A DNA stretch of 64,000 nucleotides from Liolophura sinensis. Lineage: Eukaryota > Mollusca > Polyplacophora > Chitonida > Chitonidae. Below the pieces are notes generated by a model. The model searched no databases, was not told the origin of the DNA, and saw only the letters and a program-made list of their open reading frames with translations. The stretch covers positions 72,818,028-72,882,027 of the forward strand of contig NC_088295.1 in NCBI RefSeq assembly GCF_032854445.1, written 5' to 3'. A program made the translations under genes and the position numbers. This document shows, piece after piece, positions 46,468 to 57,373 of this stretch (positions are counted from its first letter, which is position 1; each line of letters begins with the position of its first letter).

Positions 46468-46475
46468 TATTTAAA
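46468..46475 (-). promoter_or_regulatory. TATA-like box of paralogue 3
   Basis: TTTAAATA on the minus strand, about 90 bp upstream of the MIRW start codon and inside the upward extension of the frame, which supports the downstream start. Confidence 0.5.
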
Positions 46476-46489
46476 GGGATACTCATCAG

Positions 46490-49125
46490 CCCGATCTTTT
46501 AATTAGTGACACGTTTGACAGTGATAAAAGAATGCATTTCTTAAACAAACAATTCTACATTTAATCTGCATAGAAGACATAACGGTAAATCCCTGCCAAT
46601 ATAACTGTCAACCGTTATAGTGCTAAGCTAACTGGCGACACGTGACTGCGAGACTTTGTGTTGGCGGGAGTAACGCTCCGTTTAGTCACGTGGCAAGTTG
46701 ATCATGTCATTTGTTAGGCGGTTGACCTCATGAAAAGTGCTCTCTGTAATTAACGTCATATCCAGACTTAACTGAAAAATACTCTCAAGTACTGTAGAAT
46801 GTGTTGTTGTAAGTAATCTATCTAAATGGGAGTATTCCTTGCACATCTAATGTGACAGACAATTTAAAATTCAGTTTGCCATGGAAGGTATATCATAAAG
46901 GCTCTGTGGCCTCTTGAGCAGTCGGTCTGACGTTCATTATCTTCGACCAATATGGTGTTCATATCTGTACGTCTCGTGTGAGAAAGTTCGTCAGTAACTT
47001 GTCAGATGCGGGTGGTTTATCATAGTGGTTTCCGCCACTTATAAACTGAGCACTATCATATAGGTCATCAATTTTTTTTGGTATAGTGTTATAAACCAAG
47101 CAGATAAGTACATCAAACAAACCTCTGGTTCCATGCTTTATAATTACACACAGTCCCTTTTATATCCAGCGCGTCGATACACAGGTGTAAGCGACTTTTC
47201 CGGATAATATGGCATTTGCACACTAAAAAACATTCCCTGTGTATTTTAGCTTCGAAACAGAGTACCTTAAACTTCGTATCTGTACAAATCAAATTTGAAA
47301 CTTTGCACTTGTTCTACATGCATGTTGAACCAATTTATGCACTAATAAGTATTCTAATTTAGATGTCTTTCAACAATTCTTGAATTTCCATAATAAAGGC
47401 TTTTCTGGACAGTATGAAATCATTCCAACGAGAAGGCGTAACTTGCTTAGCCCATAATTATGAACATGTGTCTGTCAAATAAATTAAGTTTTTCACTTTT
47501 ATATTAAGTCTAATCACAGACTTCTCAAATTAGGCATTGGTGAGAATTGCTAATACGGGTTGTACATTTCTCTGTACAACAAGTTGAATTAAATCAAACC
47601 TACAATGTTCACAAGTTCGGAGAATGTAGTTAGATTCTTTGTTAATTGTTGGTCCAGTTTAGTAAATGGCGATGGGAATCTCACATAATCACCACATATC
47701 TGGATTTGACACCTTTGCCTTGAGAGGCTGATTACATTAAAACAGCATGTTAATGGTTAACTAAGGAACTCAAAAGGTGTAGTATTAGTTAAGGCGTCCC
47801 GACCACTTGTAACACAACGGGTATCCTCGTAAACCCATAGGACCACGTGATACAACGTGTGGTGAGAGCCCCGTGGCTACACACGTGTGGTGCTTGATAT
47901 CCTGTTCCTTGTTAAACACGAAATATTCTTAAAAGCAGGTTTTGGTGAACATCCACAACATTTCGTCGTCTAGGTAAAGCGTTACCAGACAACTCATTTT
48001 TTGAACAAGTGTCGATAATATGTCCAGGTCTGGTTCTGGGTTGTCGATGGTGTCGTTCTGGTCGTAAAGCCGTGATCAAGTCTTAGGCATATGTACACTG
48101 GTAATGACAATGCCAGGTGTTTGGGTTTCAGACTCAACCACTGTCCAGATCCTCGAGCAATTAATCTGGCGATTTTTTCATGAATCATACTGAATTCAAC
48201 TAAATTCTCAACATTTATAGACGTTTGGTCTTATATGTATCATTCTTGTGATAGACAAAATATTTTATGTCAGCTAGACATCAAACAGGGCTGATATTTT
48301 CGGAGCTTCGATCTCTTTACATGCTCGTCGATTTAGCTTTTGTCTTCTCCTCGCCGTTCACATTCTGATGTGGTCACTCATATTAGAGTACAACTAAAAC
48401 ACAACCAAAACAAGAGACTCAAAGTTACCAATCTGCAAAATATATGGCACTAATGACAAGTGCTAGAAAATCCTATCTGCGATTTTTGATCATTGCTGAT
48501 ATTATATCCTGGAGGAATATCGGGCGTACACTCTGGTGACGTATACCACATGATAATTTCTTTGACGAACATTCAAACTTCCCAAAGGGCAATGTTACAT
48601 TAGGCGTCGTAATGTGTGTTTGCTGCCACTAGGGCTTCCCCACACAGGTTAGCACACACCGACCACGGCTTAGTTCATGGATTATGAAACCCGATGGTGG
48701 GGGCGTGGGTGGGTGGCACGGGTTTGTTAGCTTATCTTACAATCGAGAGATTCACCAGGTGGCGGAGATTTAACAGGTAAACATCAAGACTTAAGTTTAA
48801 CTAAATAGCTTCGAACATGGCACATACTCTGATAACATGAAGGTTACACCAAACCCCGTATCAGTCTTGTCACAGGGTAGTTATCTGCCATAATATGTAT
48901 ACCATTATGTATTCAAGCACCATGGCAGAGAACAAACCGTCAGGTAAACACGATTTTCGGCCAGTCTACTCAACTCTCCTGCGACTAATTTCTATTTTAA
49001 CACTGTAAAATGTGAAAGAAAATTCTACAACGTCAAGTGCACAGATCACCACAACAATAAGTATCCAGGATAATTACAGAACGAAGATAAAGAACTGGTT
49101 ACATCTATAAGCTTTTTCATACAGA
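46490..49125. other. Intra-cluster spacer, no gene recognised
   Basis: Two CACGTG E-boxes flank a GC-richer patch at about 46640-46700 (GACACGTGACTGC..TTTAGTCACGTGGC). They could be regulatory for paralogue 3. No exon, SINE or RNA gene otherwise. Confidence 0.4.
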
Positions 49126-49129
49126 AAAT

Positions 49130-49135
49130 TTTATT
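49130..49135 (-). terminator. Poly(A) signal of paralogue 4
   Basis: TTTATT on plus (AATAAA on minus), about 190 bp after the stop of the 49323-50201 gene. Confidence 0.5.
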
Positions 49136-49322
49136 TTTCGGATTTAAAAGATGACAGTGTATCCGTAAAAATATGGCCACTTAAAACAGCACTAAAATTT
49201 ACTCTCTGAGCACAGTTACATATTATGACATAGAACATGCAGATTTCATCAAATAACGTCTCTGTTTAAATATGAAATCCACCACAACGTTTGATGTGTA
49301 AAGAGAATATACATGGAAACCA

Positions 49323-50201
49323 TTAAAATGCCAGCATTCGTCTATCATAGTTGCCTCGAATCAAATCGTCCAACAGCCTGTTTCTTGAGCTGATCAGGCG
49401 AGGGTGCGAGCCAGTAACACGGCGTCTGTTTCTGTCAACTACTGAATGTTTTTCTTTTGGCACCAAACCCCGCGATGCTACGGGCAAGGATTTGTGTATT
49501 ACGACCTTTTCACATCTCACGCCTGATACACAAATGTCATCTGAGTACACATCTGATACATAAACGTCGGATTCACAGACGGACGACAAACTAGACACTG
49601 ATGTGAGAGACATCCCGTCGTCCATGTCTGGTTGTTTTGTGCATTGAGTGATGTGTATCGTGGGCCTAATCGTTAGTTGTGTATTGTCATACACGGATGA
49701 GTCGACATCTTCGTGAGAATGGTAACAGGACGCTCTCACACAACTGAGTTTGTCCCGTGGACAATACGAATACACAGTTTCTCCAGAATACGTGGTTTCC
49801 TCCGCATACCCGGTTTCCTCCTCGCCTGCAGACATAACCGTTTCTCCGGCAAAACCGTCTGAAAGTCGTCCTAGTTTGTTCAGCTCTTCGGCCGAATCCA
49901 AGCAAGACGTCGGCGTTTCATAAGAGCACAAGCTTTCTGATAGCGAAGCCACGGAGTAGGGTTCACCGCTTTCTAACATGGAGTCTTCTGCGTCCATTGA
50001 TACACCCGATGTACCCACCAAAAAGAAGGACGGCATGCTGTCACTACGTATCCCTCTCCAGCCTGTAGGGATAACATCGGGAATTTCCTCGTATGTGTGG
50101 TCGAGGAAATCAGTTCGAGATTCGTTGGGAGAATTCGACTCGATGCCGTCTGGCTTCGGTTTACGGGAACGTCTTGTGTGCTTTTTGAGCCAACGAATCA
50201 T
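49323..50201 (-). CDS. Unrecognised YEEI-motif protein, paralogue 4 (292 aa)
   Basis: Family member with MIRWLKKHTR, a basic RRSRKPKP stretch, LDHTYEEIPDVIP (Tyr37), a CPRDKLSC segment matching RDKPRLNCC of paralogue 1, DDGMSLTSVSSLSS, and an end SSRNRLLDDLIRGN. Between these lies an acidic Glu/Thr/Tyr-rich tract (ETVMSAGEEETGYAEETTYS). The open frame extends 34 codons upstream to 50303, but a TATA box at 50321-50330 would place the transcript start about there, and relatives begin at MIRW. A pyrimidine tract ending TTACAG lies 6 bases before the ATG, so a short leader intron is possible. Confidence 0.82.
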   Translation of the reverse strand: MIRWLKKHTRRSRKPKPDGIESNSPNESRTDFLDHTYEEIPDVIPTGWRGIRSDSMPSFFLVGTSGVSMDAEDSMLESGEPYSVASLSESLCSYETPTSCLDSAEELNKLGRLSDGFAGETVMSAGEEETGYAEETTYSGETVYSYCPRDKLSCVRASCYHSHEDVDSSVYDNTQLTIRPTIHITQCTKQPDMDDGMSLTSVSSLSSVCESDVYVSDVYSDDICVSGVRCEKVVIHKSLPVASRGLVPKEKHSVVDRNRRRVTGSHPRLISSRNRLLDDLIRGNYDRRMLAF

Positions 50202-50320
50202 CTTGACTGTAACAGAAGAGAATTGGTATGAGAGGGATCTAGAGGACTGTGTGCTCGTCGACATGACTGTCACTGATCTAAATGACGAGGAGAATGTGAA
50301 CACAGACTTTCATACATTTC

Positions 50321-50349
50321 CTCTATATACCCTGCCTGGGCCACTTATC
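50321..50349 (-). promoter_or_regulatory. TATA box and GATA-like site of paralogue 4
   Basis: GTATATAGAG on minus (50321-50330), with GATAAG (complement of 50344-50349) directly upstream in the context AGATAAGTGGCC. GATAAGT is also a conserved element of the promoter blocks of units 1-3. Confidence 0.6.
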
Positions 50350-50864
50350 TCTGACATGTATTTCCTTCTTGAAAGAAAGAAAAATATTGATTTTTATCCT
50401 TCACTGATTTGACGTGCATGTCACTAGCAGGCCATTAAGGATATAGACGATCTGTAATGGGATATAGACACTGAATGGCACTAATCTCCACTTATGGAAC
50501 GGAAGTCTTTAACAATTTGGATTTTGTTTTAAAAATTCAGCCAGATCTATGCAAGTATATGGTCACTGCGGGAGATCAGCGCCCTTCCCTGGAGAGCCAA
50601 TCAGCCAAGGCTCAGTCGTTAATCTATGGTTCACCTGTTCGGTACCGTCGAGACAAGCAATTATCATCAGCGGCTAGCAAGTATATACGAGATAATGGAG
50701 CAGCCTTAGAAACTGATCTACAGATATGTCCTTAATCCTTCATGTTAACAGTATATACGACTAAAACCTGTGGAAAAGTAGACGGATAAAGACTGATTGT
50801 CGTACAAGCATTTCATACCACTGAGAAAATTTGAAACGTCATTTAAACGCCTATGGTTCACCTG

Positions 50865-50955
50865 GTCTCCTCACCCCAAAATGCAGGTGGCCGTCGTAAG
50901 TGTCAAATATTCTTGAGTACGACGTAAAACAGACATCAAATGCACAAATAAATTA
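50865..50955 (+). mobile_element. SINE family A tail fragment
   Basis: GGTGGCCGTCGTAAGTGTCA, AATATTCTTGAGTACGACGT and AAATAAATTAAA match the tail. The head is missing. Confidence 0.7.
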
Positions 50956-50959
50956 AACA

Positions 50960-53900
50960 CCCATAACTGCAAACTGCATAGCATGTTATGTCAATGAAGA
51001 TATTTTAGTCATTTATTTCTTTTCCTACGTGATGGAACTAGGGTATAGTTTACGGCATATATGTTGATAAACGATTTTCACAATTTAAGGTAAGAGTAAA
51101 CTAATCTTCATTTTCTGATCGAGCATTGAAAACTCTATCGAAATGTGTTACCTATTTCTTTTTTTTATATACGTGTAAATAAATACTGGAAAAGGATTGA
51201 ACTGGGCTACATTTACGGTGTTAGGGTCGATGCTGTGACAAACTCTTTTGACCTCAAATTCAGTTAGACAAAACTTTGAACGTTTCAGGCATGTTATGTA
51301 AAGACAGATCTATTCCAAATAAAATACTCCCTTTGGCCCCACATTGGGAATACTTCAGTCATGTCGTAGGGTATGGAAGAGTATAACTAAATCCGGAAAA
51401 TATAATCACTAAAAATACTCACCTATGCTAATATATCTATAGACAGTTAACAGCCGACAGTTGCCCAGGCGTATACGAATTTTTGACAGCAGACGTTGCA
51501 ATGACCAGCCGATGACAGTCGAGGCGCCAGAGACTTAACAAATGTGAGGTAGGGTCGTGTCCTAGTCAATTTAAACCTTTGACTTACGGGGATGTGGAAT
51601 TGACACAACCAATGACAAACCATATGCTTAGTTACTGGATTATCCTCTTGTGGGTCGCCCCTGGGGGCGATTGCACCCACTCAACACCCTACCCACGGCT
51701 CTGTGTGTTGTCTCCATACATTTGCTCTGCCCCGGGGCTCGGGCACATAAAGGATGGTTAAGAAAACACGAAAGATGCCCTGTGAGGAATCAACTGATAG
51801 TGTGGCCTCAGAAAACAACACTCTAGTCCCCTTACAATACACTTCCGGGAAAGGAGATCAGGATGGATGTGGTTGAAACCCTGGATACTCAGCTGAAATA
51901 TCTCAGAGCATTCTAATCGGAGGTGTCAACTGGAGCACAAAGAGGCGCATATAGAAACTAGTGTTAGTAATGTGTATTCAGATAACCGGTATATTACGTC
52001 ATGTGTAGCGGTCAACTTGGCATATCCACAAAAACAAAGCCCTTCCATTTTACATGTACATTGGGAAACACTAGTTTAGGACTGGGAAATTGAATGAGAA
52101 TGACTTGCAAATTGAAATCAGAATTACAGATGCGGAGAAAGAAAAAGGGACACAAAAAGGGAATTTTTTTTGTTGTTCATCACGTCACACGCGAACTATG
52201 TTTTGGTTTTCATATCACATAAAAATATTCGATTGAGAAAGCATTTCCATTGACGACATTCGTTGAAAATTATTAAAACAAGAGAAGTTTGCATCACGTC
52301 GTATGTAAACTCGAAATGAGCGAGTGGCAGTTTTTTGGTTTCCATATGCCATTTAGTCAGAAAGATCCACCGAGAAGACATCCCCTTTAACAGATTTAAA
52401 ACCTTGCAGGAATAACTTTGCGACGAGTAAATGTTTTACAAAGGAGAGAAAGAAAGATGGGCTGCATCTGAATGGCTCAAATCAAATGCTCTTTTAGTTA
52501 AACAAACAGTGATTATTTAAGATTAAGTGTGGCTTTATGAGTCTGTGTATTTTTCGCGGCTTTTTAAAGCTCATTACGTATACACTGGTAACAATCATCA
52601 CCTTTAAATGTGTGTAAAATAGATGAACAATTTTCAAGGTAATCAACCACGTCCGTGTTTAGCTAACACTCTATGAGAGAAAACGTTAAAGTAAACAATA
52701 CAGCAAACAGCTTTTAGTGTGATGGTTAGTGTGAATTTAAATGTTTGCTCTCACGCTCTCGCCCACACCTGGGAGGATTACCCTTAATTACAGGTATGGT
52801 CTGTCTTTCTTAAGGTAATAGACCCCCCTGAGAGATACTTGACTCATGGTATTCAACGTTTGTTATTATTCTGGATCACAAGACTTTGAAAACAGCACAT
52901 AGTGCTAAAATATCGATTTAAGTGACAGTGTGCTCATAACAGTTGAATTAAATGTGAAGTTGTAAAGGAGATAGAAGCCCTAATCAAAGTGTTCAGGACT
53001 TGGCACCGTTTTAAATTGGACAAATATTTACGATTTATTTATACGTCATACCGTCATTGTTCTATAGAGGCCATCGTTGGATTCTTTAATACATCAACGT
53101 CTTTGTCTCTTTTCTTAACTATATGTGAGAAGATTGTGTACAGGTAGATTTACGAAGACAAATTCGAAACTGAATAAAAACACTAACCCTTATAATTCAA
53201 CTAGCTGAATATTTAACACAAAGCAATAATATTTATAGTTAAATCCTGAATCAAAATTACATTGTATAATGTTAATTCGCATGGATATAATCGATAATTT
53301 CTGAACCAAAATCGATTAAAGAGTATTAATGTCCTACAGAATATGGTCCCCGCGGTCGGTCTGCAATGACACTAAAAGCGTTTTGTTCCGCTTAAAGGCA
53401 AATGTATCCTGTATTTCACGTTTGTATTGGAGCCAACTCATCTCCTCCTTTATCCTGAAAGAAGGACGATCTTTTCCTTTGTTCGATGTTATGTTGACAC
53501 TGACAGCCTGATCTTGTCCCGATGACATCGGAAACCCTCGGGCGTTTCTTCCATGGATTAACCTCAATATAGCACATGGTCATATGTAGGCGGTCAGCTT
53601 ATGTCACTGCGGGTATATGTCTAATGGGATGAACTCTTACTTTGTATAGTCCAGTAAAATTTATGTGACCTTTGACCACATGTTAATAAGTTTAAAATAA
53701 AAAGCGACAAAAGGCAACTATTGGGCGTATATAGGTACCTCTGTCCGTATATCATTGTCACAGCATGCACATACAAAAACGATTTCTTAACAGAAAACTA
53801 TTAGGAAATAGAAAACTCTGTTAGAAAAAGGAAGCGATTAACAGAATCAGAAATTCGCGAACCTCTGGCAAGTATAGCTGACGAACTTTCCCACATATAA

Positions 53901-54016
53901 TTGTATATGATGTACAGATGACGTAAACTATATTTATTGGTGAAGTGTAATTTCTAATGAATAATTACCTGTACATGTTTGGCGATTAAACCAACACCTA
54001 CTGATATCCTAGGGAT
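50960..54016. other. Spacer, no gene recognised
   Basis: CCCTACCCACGGCTCTGT near 51690 faintly recalls the CCCTACCCACGGG phrase in the unit 1 promoter block, but too little matches to call another copy. Otherwise AT-rich sequence with short chance frames. Confidence 0.45.
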
Positions 54017-54263
54017 TTATTTATTTATTTATTTGATTGATGTTTTAAGCCATACTCAAGAATATTTCACTTATACGACGGCGGACAGCATTATGGTGAG
54101 GGAAACCGGGCAGCCCCGCCACCTGCTGGCAGACCTTCCCTCGTACGGCCGGAGAGGAAGCCACCATGAGCTGTACTCGAACTCACAGCAACTGCATTGA
54201 TGAGAGGCTCCAGGGTCGTTACACTGCGCTAGCGCGCTAACCAATTGAGTCACGGAGGCCTCC
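54017..54263 (-). mobile_element. Full-length SINE family A, reverse
   Basis: On plus it starts with the complemented tail (TTATTTATTTATTTGATTGA, CTCAAGAATATTTCACTTAT) and ends with the complemented A box (CCAATTGAGTCACGGAGGCC). The B box complement is at GAACTCACAGC. Confidence 0.92.
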
Positions 54264-56478
54264 TTCTATGGAATGAGACAAACATTCTAACACTTGGCCA
54301 TGCAGGGCCAGGTTCCCTCAAAGTAATGATGTACATCAGTAATATATCCAGTAATAGTAAAAATTAAGAACATTATTCCTTTCAAACTTCAAAGCACAGC
54401 CTTGGTTAAACAATAACACACACTGATAGTTATCAGCATGCACTATAACGCCACCAGAACAACATATTATTGGTTAGAATATGAAACAGTCAAGTTCATC
54501 ATATATAATTTCGTTTGTGTATAAACACACTTGAACAAATCTATAATATATCATTTGGAGCAGTATAGATGCGCTACAAAATTCAAATTACGTTGTCCCT
54601 TTTAAACCTTACTCGACAAAAATGCTCATTTCCACTGATACAGACTTAATTTCTAGCAGTTTACTATACATTCAGATCTCACATTTAAAATGTTATTCTT
54701 TGAGTACATGTATATATTCAAATATGCTTACAAGTTACGTTACCTCACCTTCAGAAGAATTCAGATTGGAAAAAAATGACTCATTGGCCTAAACATCTGA
54801 CCCATACATTAGGAGCCTGCATATATACGTCTCCATAATGTTTGGAAAGATATATTTTGTTCTCCCATTATATCAAATGGTGCCTTGAATACAGGTCACA
54901 AAGAAATTTATGAACGGAAAGAGAAACATAGACTTCAGTAATGTTTGTTTATGTTTTATGTAGGAGGTGTATACCATGACTCATTGACTAATTCTGCTTT
55001 ACCTACGTACGTGTATTGTACAAAACTGATGTAACATTACCATATTTATCACTGGCAATGGATATGAATTAACCTATTAGTTTTAGGCCTGACTTTTTTC
55101 TCATGCAGATAGAAGATTCATTTATAAAGCATGCTGTGTTCGTTACCCGATTATCGGTGAGTGAGAATTATCCCAACGGATTAGCTCCAAAAGAACAACA
55201 ATCTGGAGTGTGATACTCTCCCGCCGACATAACCGCGGCATGATATTTCCTGCAGAAGAGACAGGCACTTGATAATGCCTGTGGGAAAAATATGTAGCAT
55301 TGTTTTGATTCCTATTACAGTGGAGTTACATTTCATTTGAAGACCCATCACTGCTCAATGCCATACGTAAGAATTTGTCACTTTGACGCGACGGGCATCG
55401 TCCTCTCTTTATTATCACCAAGGCCCCACGAAGCAGTGAGATAGCATCTCGAATTCCGTATCGGTGGAAACGCAAGTGCATACACTGCAAATAGTAACAG
55501 CGAATGACAGGTATTTATAAAAACACATCCATCAATGTGCATACGCCTTGCTTTTATTTGAACGCTGACATCTCGCCCACAAACGCGCTAAGTGTATATG
55601 GTGGGACTATACAAGCATACGTTGTTGTTAGAACAGAGGCTGGCATCCTTTTTATAACATTGACGTTTTCAGTAAATCATTTACGTCTTCTCCAAAACAT
55701 TGGTGTTTAATAGAAAACATGTGACATGTCTTCTAAAATAATCAGATGGCCGTTTTTATTTTAACATGTATATCAGTTTTTGTTGTGTAACAGTTACAAG
55801 AGACATGCCCGCTCCTCGGTGTTCGAGAATTAACCAGAGATTAAGTCCTGAAGATCAATAATCCGGACAACGGTACTTCTCCCGCGTCGTCTTCATTCCA
55901 GAAGAATGAAGCACTTGATAATGCCGGTGGGAAGCCCAGAACTTTATCCGGTTGTGGAAGATGCGTGCATATAAAACCATTTGTTAACTTCTGTAATACT
56001 AGCCAATTTGTTACTTTATACTAAACCTTGTGTAAGTTCGTCCAGCCCTACTGTATGTGCTATTATGCCCATCTCACACAACCTTTGGTATGAAGTCAAG
56101 AAAAACGGTTGTATATCGTCACCGTTTGAAAAGCATGTTTTTCATAGCTTTAAGACGATGCCCAAATATTGAAGACTGATTTCCAGTAACTTATTTTCAT
56201 ATTGGATGATTATGAGGTACGGTGTTACGTCTACACCGCATGACAGTCGTAAGCCACAATCCCCACACGGCATAATACACTGACATGGACTCAAAAGACC
56301 AGGTCTTTCCGGTGTTGAGGAACCAGGGACTTAACTTACCGAGTTGCACAAGCATAATCTATCATGCACATATCTGGTCAATTCTTCTGCCTGCTTCGTC
56401 TGTGTTTTACCTCAAACTGGCAACAATGCTGCTCGTCAGGACTGGATACTACACCAGCATTGTGTTCAAACAGTCAGC
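54264..56478. other. Spacer, nothing recognised
   Basis: AT-rich DNA without recognisable exons, RNA genes or named repeats. Two loosely similar segments (GATAATGCC(T/G)GTGGGAA in both) occur near 55270 and 55916 and may be an old duplication. Confidence 0.45.
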
Positions 56479-56650
56479 ATAAACCAGGCAGAGCCCGGAG
56501 AAACTCACAACCATCTGCAGGTTGTCGCCAGACTTTTCCAGGTACACCTGGAGAGGAAGTCAGTATGAGCTGGACTTGAATTCACAGCGACCGCATTAGT
56601 GGGAGGCTCCCGGGTCATTGTGCCCTGCTGGCGTGCTAGCCCCTCGGCCA
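56479..56650 (-). mobile_element. SINE family A head, 3'-truncated, reverse
   Basis: Complement of the family body and head: AGGCAGAGCCCGGAGAAAC, GAGAGGAAGTCAGTATGAGC, TTGAATTCACAGCGACCGC and GGGAGGCTCCCGGGTCATTG. The tail is missing on the low-coordinate side. Confidence 0.8.
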
Positions 56651-56958
56651 CACATTCGGGAGATTCTGCCAGGTATGCTCACGAACATTTTCACATTTGA
56701 CACACAGACCTTACATAGAGACTTCACCTAAGAACAACTGGGTGAGGGAATCGAAGTTCCATGTCCAAAAAACCAGGATTGAGCCTGGACCTTGCGTGTG
56801 TGCAGTTTGGAATCATACATCTTATTGTAAAGAAGATTACTGGACTATTTATTTGCTGGATGTGCAACACAAAAATGTTAATGAAAAGTTCAGCGAATGC
56901 GACATATATAAAAGTCACATCAAGAAACAACAAAATGTTGATGTTATGATAAAATGAT

Positions 56959-56964
56959 TTTATT
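56959..56964 (-). terminator. U2AF1: U2AF1 poly(A) signal
   Basis: TTTATT on plus (AATAAA on minus), about 410 bp after the U2AF1 stop, giving a short 3'UTR of 56.94-57.37 kb. Confidence 0.6.
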
Positions 56965-57373
56965 CAGAGACCAATACTATCAAAATATTAATGATAAGTC
57001 TATTTAATAACATCTCTACTCTGAGTGGCGGGTTCACTTAAAATGGCCCCAAAGACATGTAATAACAGAATCAAATTGAAGTCAACCACATACTGATCAA
57101 GGCAACATGTAATTTTAAGGATAAGTTTATTAACTTAGGTTAACAAAGTCTTAAAATATGGATACCAAGTGTGATCTCTGAAACCAACATTTTTCTTTTA
57201 ATAAAACAGCAGACATTTTGCAGAGATTAAGTGAAATTTCTGCAGGAAGAGGTTCATCTAATTTCATCTGAACAAATTTTAGACATACTAATGATACAAG
57301 GAAGAAAATCCCTCAGAAAATGATGTGTGAATGAAAACAATGAGAAGAGAAGAATAATTCCAGTCGGTTTCCT

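Noticed and set aside
50202-50303. 34-codon N-terminal extension of paralogue 4 (and the 35-codon extension of paralogue 3 at 46382-46486)
   Set aside because: Both extensions reach to or past the TATA boxes and share no similarity with each other, while MIRW is common to all four paralogues.
49978-50412. 144-codon plus-strand frame antisense to paralogue 4
   Set aside because: Long antisense frames over a coding gene often arise from codon bias; the other paralogues do not keep a matching antisense frame.
51440-51760. Possible further promoter-block copy beyond paralogue 4
   Set aside because: Only CCCTACCCACGG is shared; the ETS- and GATA-like sites and the rest of the block are absent.
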